7,613 nucleotides of DNA from Prevotella sp. (GCA_017424205.1 JAFPAS010000218.1:1-7613), one strand, 5' to 3'. Counted from the first letter of the stretch, positions 1 through 6,340 are shown. Made by a program: numbers and translations. The notes: generated by a model from the sequence alone, not told the origin.

Positions 1-1
1 A

Positions 2-2392
2 CTCGACCCAACAAACCAGGTGTACGGACAGTTTACGCTGAAGATTGAGGGCCTGCCTGTCGGCACACACAGCATACAGACATACCACAACAACTGGGAG
101 AATCCGGAGAAATGGTACTGCACACCTATGACCGTGAAGTGTAACGGTACTGTGGTGCATGAGAATGTCCTGCCTACATTCAGCCAGAATATCGCAGCCA
201 ACGCATGTCTGCTCACCACAACATTCACCATAGCAAATGCCGGCGACGCCGTAGAAATTGAGTTCTCTACTTCTGAGGCTAACCCTGGCGCAGCCGACAA
301 AGGACAGGCAAACCACTACATGGTGCCTGTGTGCAACGGTTTCGAACTTAACACAGCCAACATAGCATCACAGGCGAAAGAGCCATATCCTGCCGACGGC
401 GACATGCACACCGACGCTGACAGCAAGAGCATAACACTGAAATGGCAGCCTGCAAATGCCAATGTAGCACAGCACGCTATATACGTTGGACTCGACTCTG
501 CTTCTGTGGCTGACGCTACAGCTCCTGCTGCAACACAGACTGCAACAGAATGTACGCTCAGCAATGTATATTCAATGAACACATACTATTGGCGTGTGGA
601 CGAAATTGACGCCGCAGGCAACGTGACAAAGGGTAAGATATGGAAGTTTAAGCCACGCCAGCTGGCATTCAACGGCGCTGAAGGCTACGGACGATTCGCA
701 CAGGGCGGACGCGGCGGCGTGGTATATCACGTGACAAGCCTCAGCAATGAGAACGTGCCTGGCACTCTCTACTACGGACTCAAGAACACTGAGATGGGAC
801 CACGCACTATCGTCTTCGACGTGTCGGGCATCATCGACTTCGGCTTCGAAGCTATCTTCATACAGCCATACGTCACTCTGGCAGGACAAACTGCACCTGG
901 CAAGGGCATCTGCATAAAGGGCTCGAACATCAACATCGGCTCTGACAACATCTGCCGCCACATGCGCTTCAAGCACGGATATGGTGACACTGGCAACGCC
1001 ATGGGTCTCTCTGGCTCTAACCATACTATCGTCGACCATACCACAGCAGCATGGGGAACTGACGAGACAGTGTCAGGACGCGGTGCAAAGAACATCAGCT
1101 TCCAGTATTCTATGATTGCCGAGGCTCTCGGTATTGCTGACCATAAGAACTACGGCGAGGGCACTAACCACGGCTACGCCGCTACAATCGACGGCAAGGT
1201 GGGCTCATGGCATCACAACCTCCTGCTCAACTGCGCCGGACGTAACTGGAGTATGGGCGGCGGAATGGACGGCGAGAACAGACCGATAGGACAGCTCGAC
1301 CTCTTCAACAACGTTGTATACAACTGGAACAGCCGCACTACTGACGGCAACGCACATGAGGTGAACTTCGTGGGCAACTACTATAAGATGGGACCAGACA
1401 CCAGACACAAGGTGCTTATCACTCAGGACTTCGAGGGTGCCATCAACCCAGAGGGAACAAACAAGGCGTACGTGAGCGGAAACATCCGTGAGAACAAGGA
1501 CGGAAGCCTCTCAACAGACAAACTCAACGACACATACAACCGTCGTGCAAGCAACGGAGGAGCTATACCTACAGGATACGAGACATTCGTAAACGAACCG
1601 CTCTTCCCTTCTTATGCAACAATACATACGGCTAAGGATGCATTCAAGATTGTTACCAGCGAGGCTGGCGCAACAATGCCTATGCGCGACGACCAGCACT
1701 TGCGCGTTGTTGATGAGACTATCGACGGCACATACACATACGTCGGCTCACGCTCAGGCATAAAGGGCGAGATTGACCATGAGAACGACTGCGGCGGATG
1801 GGAGGTATATCCTGAAGAATCACGTGCTGCCGACTTCGATACTGACCAGGACGGTATGCCTGACTGGTATGAGAAGCTCGCAGGCACCAACCCTGCAGCT
1901 GCAGATAACAACAATGACCCTGACCAGGACGGATGGACAGCGCTCGAGGACTATCTGGAGTTTATGGCACATCCATACATCGTCATCAACCCTAACTCTC
2001 AGACAACATTCGACGCTGCACCTTGGTTCCGCGGATTCAAGAAGACATCGCCTGAATACAGCATCACTACAGGCAGCGACCTCTTCACAGCGTCTGTTTC
2101 TGGCTCTGTTATCAACGTGAAGACTAACGGCAACGGCGGCATAGGCATCATCACTATGAAGGTGAAGGACAATGCTGGCACAACACACGAGAAGCGTCTG
2201 AGCGTAGCAGTGACTGGCGAGACTACCGGAATAAACAACGTATGGAGCGAGGAGAATATCGACGTGGCAAAGCGCGAGTTCTTCACTCTCGACGGCAAGC
2301 AGGCTACAACATTCCGCCAGAACGACATCTACATCATGAAGGTGACTGACAAGAATGGCAAGGTCTACACAATGAAGGCTATCAGAAAATAA
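2..2392 (+). CDS. Secreted family-1 pectate lyase, multidomain (5' end outside window)
   Basis: Cleaves pectate (polygalacturonan) by beta-elimination, presumably outside the cell or on its surface. The frame is open to the window edge, so the GTG at 20 is internal and the true start and signal peptide lie upstream; 796 residues are visible. Numbering from the GTG codon: residues 1-112 form a beta-rich carbohydrate-binding-like module; 122-212 an Fn3-like module (YPADG, LKWQP, YYWRVDEID); 216-460 the parallel-beta-helix lyase core. Core motifs are AEGYGRFAQGGRGG (220-233), TIVDH with D339 and D348 as likely calcium ligands, SWHHN (396-400) and GRNW with R408 as the likely catalytic arginine. 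Residues 607-638 hold two DxDxDG calcium loops (D607, D633). The last ~40 residues (FTLDGKQ...YIMKV) resemble a type IX sorting tail. Family assignment is firm; the exact pectin substrate and the tail's role are inference. Confidence 0.9.
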   Translation, partial: LDPTNQVYGQFTLKIEGLPVGTHSIQTYHNNWENPEKWYCTPMTVKCNGTVVHENVLPTFSQNIAANACLLTTTFTIANAGDAVEIEFSTSEANPGAADKGQANHYMVPVCNGFELNTANIASQAKEPYPADGDMHTDADSKSITLKWQPANANVAQHAIYVGLDSASVADATAPAATQTATECTLSNVYSMNTYYWRVDEIDAAGNVTKGKIWKFKPRQLAFNGAEGYGRFAQGGRGGVVYHVTSLSNENVPGTLYYGLKNTEMGPRTIVFDVSGIIDFGFEAIFIQPYVTLAGQTAPGKGICIKGSNINIGSDNICRHMRFKHGYGDTGNAMGLSGSNHTIVDHTTAAWGTDETVSGRGAKNISFQYSMIAEALGIADHKNYGEGTNHGYAATIDGKVGSWHHNLLLNCAGRNWSMGGGMDGENRPIGQLDLFNNVVYNWNSRTTDGNAHEVNFVGNYYKMGPDTRHKVLITQDFEGAINPEGTNKAYVSGNIRENKDGSLSTDKLNDTYNRRASNGGAIPTGYETFVNEPLFPSYATIHTAKDAFKIVTSEAGATMPMRDDQHLRVVDETIDGTYTYVGSRSGIKGEIDHENDCGGWEVYPEESRAADFDTDQDGMPDWYEKLAGTNPAAADNNNDPDQDGWTALEDYLEFMAHPYIVINPNSQTTFDAAPWFRGFKKTSPEYSITTGSDLFTASVSGSVINVKTNGNGGIGIITMKVKDNAGTTHEKRLSVAVTGETTGINNVWSEENIDVAKREFFTLDGKQATTFRQNDIYIMKVTDKNGKVYTMKAIRK

Positions 2393-2421
2393 GGTCTTGA
2401 GGGATTAAGATCACTAAAAGC

Positions 2422-2467
2422 AACGAGGAGAAAGAGCGAAAACTCTTTCTCCTCGTTTTGTTTTATT
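2422..2467 (+). terminator. Intrinsic terminator of the pectate lyase gene
   Basis: A perfect 15-bp inverted repeat (AACGAGGAGAAAGAG at 2422-2436, its complement at 2443-2457) encloses a 6-base loop CGAAAA and runs straight into the T-rich tract TTGTTTTATT. It begins 30 bases after the TAA stop. This is a strong rho-independent terminator for the plus-strand gene. It would not serve the convergent minus-strand operon well, because the opposite flank has only a short run of A (AAAAGC). Confidence 0.93.
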
Positions 2468-2492
2468 GTAGTTGTTAAGCCATTACCACCGA

Positions 2493-2527
2493 GATGTTCC
2501 GTAATTTGGCATTTGGATGTTCCGTAA
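2493..2527. repeat. 12-bp direct repeat GATGTTCCGTAA
   Basis: GATGTTCCGTAA occurs at 2493-2504 and 2516-2527, 23 bases start to start, just after the lyase terminator and just before the REP-like modules. It might be the remnant of a mobile-element end or a pair of protein-binding sites. I cannot identify it. Confidence 0.6.
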
Positions 2528-2536
2528 CACAAAAAA

Positions 2537-2667
2537 ATGGTTTATGGTTATTACGGGCTGAAGGCCCAATGCCTGTACATAGCTCAGAATAATTGTTTAT
2601 TGTATCATTATCATTAATCGTTTTTGATTATTGCGGGCTGAAGGCCCAATGCCTGTACATAGCCCAG
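2537..2667 (+). repeat. Direct repeat of REP-like module head, 80-base period
   Basis: 2537-2587 and 2617-2667 align without gaps at an offset of exactly 80 bases with five differences in 51. The shared core is GGGCTGAAGGCCCAATGCC followed by TGTACATAG. Within it GGGC-TGAAG-GCCC can form a small hairpin. The first copy is broken off after CATAGCTCAG and lacks the large CCCAGGG/CCCTGGG hairpin. The second copy continues into it. This looks like one complete and one decayed copy of the same dispersed element. Confidence 0.85.
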
Positions 2668-3000
2668 GGCAAGCGAAGCGGCACCCTGGGGAATTATACG
2701 TCATCATCACCCCAGCGCCCTATAAGGGCAAAAGTCCAAAACCAAATGCCTTTTTGTTTGGTATGTATGATAGATATAATACTTTTGCCCTTTGACATAC
2801 TGTCTACCTCCTCCTTACACGGCATAACCAAAGCAAGCTTGGTTCTGCTCTTGTTGTGTTCGTCGGTTCAGGGCGTCTATTGTATTACATCTTTATATAC
2901 CCAAGGTGTCGCTTCGCTTGCCTTGGTCTATGAACACTCCGCGCCTGCCCTTTCAGGGCGTTATTGGTAATTGGTTACCCTGGTTGCGGTTTCAGGGCGT
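2628..3000. repeat. REP/REPIN-like element: two palindromic modules in inverted orientation
   Basis: A 33-base module at 2658-2690 (plus) recurs at 2900-2932 on the minus strand with 29 of 33 bases identical. Each forms a stem of the type CCCAGGG/CCCTGGG around a purine-rich loop with GCGAAGC. Nearby are satellite hairpins of one kind, GCCCT-ATA-AGGGC (2717-2729) and GCCCT-TTC-AGGGC (2947-2959), a perfect 12-bp inverted pair AAGGGCAAAAGT (2724-2735) and its complement (2781-2792), and three direct copies of TTCAGGGCGT (2867, 2952, 2991). The arrangement of paired palindromes in opposite orientation resembles REPINs, non-autonomous elements moved by REP-associated Y1 transposases (RAYTs). No transposase is encoded here, and the class assignment is inference. 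Confidence 0.6.
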
Positions 3001-3026
3001 GTGTTGTTCTTTGTACTCTCCATTTG

Positions 3027-3065
3027 CTTACATATCCATAAACTCATAGGTGTTGCCAACGACGC
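3027..3065 (-). repeat. Duplicated 3' end of the prolyl-tRNA editing gene (displaced copy)
   Basis: 3027-3065 equals 3310-3348 at 38 of 39 bases (only 3058 differs), an offset of 283. The second copy is the last coding stretch plus stop codon of the editing gene at 3311-3829. The displaced copy read on the minus strand still encodes VVGNTYEFMDM and a TAA stop, but upstream of that the similarity collapses. This is the pattern left by integration at the 3' end of a gene, with the gene end regenerated and the old end displaced, or by a small tandem duplication. No integrase is present in the 283 bases. Confidence 0.85.
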
Positions 3066-3203
3066 AGAAGATTCTCTGATAGATGCACATAACCATCAAT
3101 TATAGAATTAGGCAGATTTGACCAAAGTGTAGGAATCTACAACGGATATGTGCGCATTTACACATAGTTTCCCGTTTTCAACTTTCAACTACCCCACTAT
3201 TTT

Positions 3204-3272
3204 TTGGCCGTTTCTTAAAGTAATTCTTGGCCATTTCTTAAAATAATTCTTGGCCATTTCTTAAAGTTTTGT
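3204..3272. repeat. 23-bp tandem repeat, three copies
   Basis: The unit TTGGCCATTTCTTAAA plus TAATTC starts at 3204, 3227 and 3250, exactly 23 bases apart. Copy 1 differs from copy 2 at two positions (GGCCG for GGCCA, AAAGT for AAAAT). Copy 3 matches for about 17 bases and then diverges. It lies between the two copies of the 39-bp repeat, just beyond the stop of the editing gene. The role is unknown; possibilities are a binding array, the debris of a mobile element, or a simple variable-number repeat. Confidence 0.85.
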
Positions 3273-3309
3273 TATCTATCAGACATTGCACAGGTGCAGC
3301 ATCATGTCT

Positions 3310-3348
3310 CTTACATATCCATAAACTCATAGGTGTTGCCCACGACGC
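3310..3348 (-). repeat. 39-bp repeat copy within the 3' end of the editing gene
   Basis: This is the partner of 3027-3065. It covers the last 12 codons or so and the TAA stop of the prolyl-tRNA editing gene plus one base beyond. Its position exactly at a gene end is what makes an attachment-site explanation worth testing. Confidence 0.85.
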
Positions 3349-3829
3349 TGAGGTATTTCATGAATGCCGCATTGTCTATGACCACCGTACCGCGGCAATC
3401 GTTAGGGTGGAAACTGAGTGTCTCGGCGTGCTGCAGACAGTCGTCGAGAAAGAGATGCACATGATTCTCCGTATCGTTTATCAGTCCGAAAGGCGATACG
3501 CTGCCTGGCTCCAGCCCGAGATAGCGCATCATGCGTTCAGGCGAAGCGAACGACAACTTGCCCGGCGATGGTAGTCCCTGTGCTGTCAGGCGTGCCTTCA
3601 GACGCTGCTCAAGGTCGTGTATGTCGAGATCCTTATCACAGTGGAAAGATATGAGATAGTGGCGGTTGCCCTTATGGTTACGCATAAAAATGTTCTTGCA
3701 GTGCACCGAACCGTCGTCGCGCCACCAGCGTTTAGCCTCCTCTATGGTCTTTCCTTCCGGATGATTGTAGCATGTGTAAGGTATGTCGTGTTCAGTCAGG
3801 AAACTGAGCACTGTCTCTTCTCTTGTCAT
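3311..3829 (-). CDS. Free-standing prolyl-tRNA editing protein (YbaK/ProXp family)
   Basis: A 172-residue cytoplasmic protein made only of the YbaK / prolyl-tRNA-synthetase-associated domain. Family members hydrolyse mischarged tRNA in trans, typically Ala-tRNA(Pro), to prevent alanine-for-proline errors. Visible family features: NHPEGKTIEEAK (22-33), CKNIFMRN (44-51), HYLISFHCDKDLD (57-69), LSFASPERMMRYLGLEPGSVSPFGL (92-116) and HVHLFLD (123-129). K45 in the CKN motif sits at the position of the conserved substrate-contacting lysine in ProXp-ala/PrdX proteins, with N46 beside it. Length is normal for the family. The ATG at 3829-3827 overlaps the TGA of the regulator upstream (ATGA), so translation is probably coupled. 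PrdX-like is the best subtype; other YbaK-superfamily specificities (Cys, Ser, Thr) are less likely. Confidence 0.88.
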   Translation of the reverse strand: MTREETVLSFLTEHDIPYTCYNHPEGKTIEEAKRWWRDDGSVHCKNIFMRNHKGNRHYLISFHCDKDLDIHDLEQRLKARLTAQGLPSPGKLSFASPERMMRYLGLEPGSVSPFGLINDTENHVHLFLDDCLQHAETLSFHPNDCRGTVVIDNAAFMKYLSVVGNTYEFMDM

Positions 3830-4761
3830 ACGTTGTCTGTTATTTTCTTGAATTTTTCTATTGATGTCTTTCTTAACTGCTGCGGTGACATTCCGGTGTT
3901 ACGTCGCATGAATGTTCCGAAGTGCGACTGGTTGCTGAATCCCATTCTTGTGGCAATCTGCTTGATGCTCATCTGCGGATTGCGCAGCATGATTTTCGCA
4001 GTGTTGACGAGTTGTTCGATGATTATCTCTGATGCCGTGTGTCCTGTCACCTGCTTGCAAATGGTAGAGAAATATTTTGGCGAGACATTCAGCTGCTCTG
4101 CCACCTCGTTCACACTGTGTATCGGCGGATTAGCTTCGTTCAGTATCTGTGCAAAACGATTGACAAGCTGGTCTGCCGAGCTGTAGCATATCGGGATGCC
4201 TGATTTGTCGTCCTCTGTATTCTTAAACATCGAATAGAACTCTACGGCACAAAGCTGCATCATATGGTTTATAGAGAAATTGCGCAGCTCTGTCTCTGGT
4301 TTCCTAAACATGTGCGCCAGCAGTTTGTGGTATGCCTTCATAGCATCAATATCCTCTTTCGACAGATGCGCCACCCTATGGTTCTTTCTGATTCCGTAGA
4401 ACGAGATGTTAAAGTTGAGGTCGCGCATTATCTGCTGAGCGTAACTGCTCGATACGAAGCATCCCTGCAGTTCGAAGTTGACGCTTGTCATGCCGTTCTC
4501 GATGATGTTGCGCGGCGTACACAAGAAGACGTCTCCTGCCGTGAGGTTTATTGTCTTATTCTCGATATTGATTATGGCATCGCCCGACAAGACGAGCAGC
4601 AGCAGATATCCGTCTATCAGTGCTGCGTTCTTCTGCCTCACCATCATATCCTGTACAGAATTGATGATTATGATGTTCGAGTCCATATATACTATTTTTT
4701 CGTTCTGGTGTTTCTTCTCCATGCTACGCTCGCGTATCATGTCAGTATTTATCCTCTCCAT
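3826..4761 (-). CDS. AraC-family transcriptional regulator
   Basis: A 311-residue one-component regulator. Residues ~35-115 look like a cupin-type sensor domain (YLLLLVLSGDAIINIENK at 52-69, LTAGDVFLCTP at 73-83). Residues ~215-300 are the AraC DNA-binding domain with two helix-turn-helix units: VNEVAEQLNVSPKYFSTIC (217-235) and IKQIATRMGFSNQSHFGTF (266-284), ending in the family signature GMSPQQLR (290-297). The inducer and target genes cannot be read from sequence. The start at 4761 follows an AAGGA-like tract; M8 and M14 are possible alternatives and would leave the domains intact. It is the first gene of a two-gene operon with the prolyl-tRNA editing gene (4-base overlap), a pairing that suggests joint expression rather than proven control of that gene. 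Confidence 0.9.
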   Translation of the reverse strand: MERINTDMIRERSMEKKHQNEKIVYMDSNIIIINSVQDMMVRQKNAALIDGYLLLLVLSGDAIINIENKTINLTAGDVFLCTPRNIIENGMTSVNFELQGCFVSSSYAQQIMRDLNFNISFYGIRKNHRVAHLSKEDIDAMKAYHKLLAHMFRKPETELRNFSINHMMQLCAVEFYSMFKNTEDDKSGIPICYSSADQLVNRFAQILNEANPPIHSVNEVAEQLNVSPKYFSTICKQVTGHTASEIIIEQLVNTAKIMLRNPQMSIKQIATRMGFSNQSHFGTFMRRNTGMSPQQLRKTSIEKFKKITDNV

Positions 4762-4829
4762 GTCGTTTCCTTAGTTTTCTTCTTGTTAGTTGTATTAGTT
4801 TTTCAGTACCGCTATTTTCAAACGGGATG

Positions 4830-4860
4830 CAAATTTACGTCAAATAGAAGAAACAGACAA
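4830..4860 (-). promoter_or_regulatory. Bacteroidetes-type promoter for the AraC/editing operon
   Basis: Read on the minus strand, TAAATTTG (4837-4830) is a perfect match to the Bacteroidetes -7 consensus TAnnTTTG, and TTG (4860-4858) lies 20 bases further upstream as the -33 element. Spacing is as expected for the housekeeping sigma factor of this phylum. It predicts a start near 4824 and a leader of about 60 bases before the AraC ATG at 4761. Consensus and spacing both fit; there is no transcript data. Confidence 0.7.
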
Positions 4861-4943
4861 TTTCGATTGTAATAATTTTCCTTAATTATAATTTTTGGAT
4901 AACAAAAAGAGAAATTTAGAACATACACACTCGTTATTTGTTT

Positions 4944-4996
4944 GATTTTTCCTGACATAAAAGGAAAATCAGAATATTATTCTTTTATCCGGATAA
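4944..4996. promoter_or_regulatory. Imperfect inverted repeat and 12-bp palindrome in the gap upstream of AraC
   Basis: The 295-base gap 4762-5056 separates the glycosyltransferase stop from the AraC start. Besides the promoter it holds GATTTTTCCT (4944-4953) opposed to AGGAAAATC (4962-4970), with one bulged base, and the perfect palindrome TTATCCGGATAA (4985-4996). The hairpin is AT-rich and lacks a following T-run on the minus strand, so it is a poor terminator for the glycosyltransferase transcript. The palindrome could be an operator, but it sits about 125 bases upstream of the predicted -33 element. Confidence 0.35.
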
Positions 4997-5056
4997 TGTT
5001 GGAAAGAACAGGATGTGATATGAAATTATAGGATATTCTGTAGTATTCTGGCGACA

Positions 5057-6238
5057 CTATAGCGTCTCGAGCGTTTCTGTGAAGAGCGTCTCAAGTTTCT
5101 GCGCCACAGTCTCTGGCGATGCCATGCGCTCTATGGCGTGTGAGATGACTGGCGACGGAGTGACCGCCTGCACAGCTGTCATGGCCTCCATGAGCGAGAG
5201 AGCACTGTCAGCAGCTGCTGTGAAGCATGCCCCCGGAATGCGCAGCGACATCGGAGCGGCGGTTGTAGCCACCACAGGCATGCCTGTCGACATGGCTTCC
5301 ATCAGCACCAGCGGCTGCACCTCGCTGCGCGATGCCAGCACCAGTGCGTCTGACGAATACAGCAGTTGCCGCACCTCGTCGCGCGACAGTTCGCCGTGAA
5401 CGTGTATATCTGCCTTGTTCGGCATGCCGGCTATGATGCTGCTGAGCGCCTTGCCGTCAGTTTCTCTGCCCGCAATGTGCAGTTCGCAGTTCTTCATCTG
5501 GCTGAATGCTGCCAGCAGAGTGTCGTAGCCTTTCATGCGGAGGAATGCCCCATTGGCATTCGCCAGGCAGCAGAAGCGGAACGCCCTGCCCTCTCGCGGT
5601 TCACGATCGCGATAGGCGTAGAACGTTGTGTCTATTACGTTCGACACTGTCTGCCATCGATAGTCTCGCCCGAAGAGCGGAGCGAGATCAGCCACAAGCT
5701 CGTCTGCCACAGGCATGACACAGCGTGCGTGCTCCATAGTTTCTCTGAGCAGTGTGCGTGCCCAGGCATCCTTCTCCCAGTGTTCGCCGTATGCACTGCG
5801 GAAGATGCCCGACGAGAGATGCTCTGTTATGTAGTATGGTATGCCCGTCTGCTGGCTTATCATTGCAGCAGCCGTGCCAGCCCACTGCGTACAGTGGGCA
5901 TGCAGAATGTCTGGAGTGCCGTAGCGTGCGCAGTATTCAGCATACATCTCGCTGACTATGCGGCAGTATCGCTGCTGGTTTATCCGCACATTGCGCGGCA
6001 CACCACGCATGTTTGTGCGGTATACGTTCAGTGTGCGTGAGTCACCGAAAGGTTTTATCTCTTCATGCCATCTGCCCGTGCGTGCCGTCAGATAGTGCCA
6101 CGGATAGACCGTCACCCCCAGCTGCTGGCAGTGAAGCACTCCCACCTGATGGCCGCGGCTCATCAGCGCCTTCGCCTGTTCTATGCAGAAGTATCCGCCA
6201 TAGGGAGGCAGGAACGATGGTATTTCGAGAATATGCAT
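5057..6238 (-). CDS. GT4-family glycosyltransferase (downstream of the pair)
   Basis: A 393-residue cytosolic GT-B enzyme that transfers a sugar from a nucleotide donor with retention, probably onto a lipid-linked glycan at the inner membrane face. The N-terminal acceptor domain opens with MHILEIPSFLPPYGGYF (glycine-rich loop at 14-15) and contains DILHAHCTQWAG (110-121) and YITEH (136-140). The C-terminal donor domain has NVIDTTFY (200-207), RMKGYDTLLAAF with K236 (234-245), and the family E-x7-E motif at E306 and E314 in SEVQPLVLMEAMSTGMPVVAT (305-325). The ATG at 6238 is fixed because a TAA lies in frame two codons before it. It lies 99 bases after the stop of the other GT4 gene, across a CTAGA repeat array, and is probably co-transcribed with it. 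Sugar specificity cannot be told. Confidence 0.9.
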   Translation of the reverse strand: MHILEIPSFLPPYGGYFCIEQAKALMSRGHQVGVLHCQQLGVTVYPWHYLTARTGRWHEEIKPFGDSRTLNVYRTNMRGVPRNVRINQQRYCRIVSEMYAEYCARYGTPDILHAHCTQWAGTAAAMISQQTGIPYYITEHLSSGIFRSAYGEHWEKDAWARTLLRETMEHARCVMPVADELVADLAPLFGRDYRWQTVSNVIDTTFYAYRDREPREGRAFRFCCLANANGAFLRMKGYDTLLAAFSQMKNCELHIAGRETDGKALSSIIAGMPNKADIHVHGELSRDEVRQLLYSSDALVLASRSEVQPLVLMEAMSTGMPVVATTAAPMSLRIPGACFTAAADSALSLMEAMTAVQAVTPSPVISHAIERMASPETVAQKLETLFTETLETL

Positions 6239-6240
6239 GA

Positions 6241-6253
6241 GTTATGTTTTTTT
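6241..6253 (-). promoter_or_regulatory. Shared A-rich leader motif before the GT4 start at 6238
   Basis: On the minus strand AAAAAAACATAAC ends 3 bases before the ATG. The A-run is nine bases in total (6247-6255). The identical 13-mer precedes the other GT4 gene at 7424-7436. A-rich leaders assist ribosome binding in Bacteroidetes, where Shine-Dalgarno pairing is weak. The identical CATAAC next to the run suggests common descent of the two leaders. Confidence 0.55.
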
Positions 6254-6265
6254 TTGATAGAAAAT

Positions 6266-6340
6266 CTAGAGAATCTAGAATATCTAGAACATCTAGAGTC
6301 TCTAGAACATCTAGAACATCTAGAGCATCTAGAATATCTA
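6266..6340. repeat. CTAGA tandem array 1 (9-bp unit, 9 copies)
   Basis: CTAG cores start at 6266, 6275, 6284, 6293, 6302, 6311, 6320 and 6329, with a degenerate CTAT at 6338: exactly 9 bases apart with no slip. The commonest unit is CTAGAACAT. Read on the minus strand the units are codon-phased as ATG TTC TAG, ATG CTC TAG, ATA TTC TAG and similar. The first TAG (6340-6338) is the stop codon of the upstream GT4 gene. All nine TAGs, the later TAA (6244-6242) and the ATG of the next gene share one frame. The array lies in the mRNA between two co-directional glycosyltransferase genes. Confidence 0.92.

Larger units (their letters stand above)
2393..3310. other. Gene-free, repeat-rich gap between convergent units
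   Basis: 918 bases separate the stop of the plus-strand lyase gene from the stop of the minus-strand editing gene. Beyond the terminator I see no credible gene. The longest open frame (2593-2970, plus) is a readout of repeat sequence and matches no domain I recognise. The gap holds five repeat structures listed separately. The remainder, about 3066-3200, is AT-rich with a weak 6-bp stem (TATGTG at 3147-3152, CACATA at 3161-3166) and twin CAACTTTCAAC-like stretches near 3179-3189. Both flanking units end here, so insertions would cost little. Confidence 0.75.

Noticed and set aside
2593..2970. Plus-strand open frame of 125 codons in the intergenic gap
   Set aside because: Its sequence is a translation of the repeat modules (GLKAQCLYIAQGKRSGTLG), with no domain, no leader signal and no similarity to neighbouring codon use. 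It is best read as repeat DNA.
3028..3096. Short minus-strand frame ending in VVGNTYEFMDM as a small gene
   Set aside because: Only the last 11 residues match the neighbouring editing protein, and these fall exactly within the duplicated 39 bases. Nothing upstream is conserved, so it is the displaced gene end.
3287..3298. TGCAC-AG-GTGCA hairpin as terminator of the editing gene
   Set aside because: The loop of two bases is too tight, the stem is five pairs, and no T-run follows on the minus strand.
4944..4970. Hairpin as terminator of the glycosyltransferase operon
   Set aside because: The stem is AT-rich with a bulge, and on the minus strand it is followed by AAACAAATA rather than a T-run.
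6266..6340. CTAGA arrays as a CRISPR array
   Set aside because: Unit and spacing are far too short (9 bases, no spacers) and there are no cas genes.
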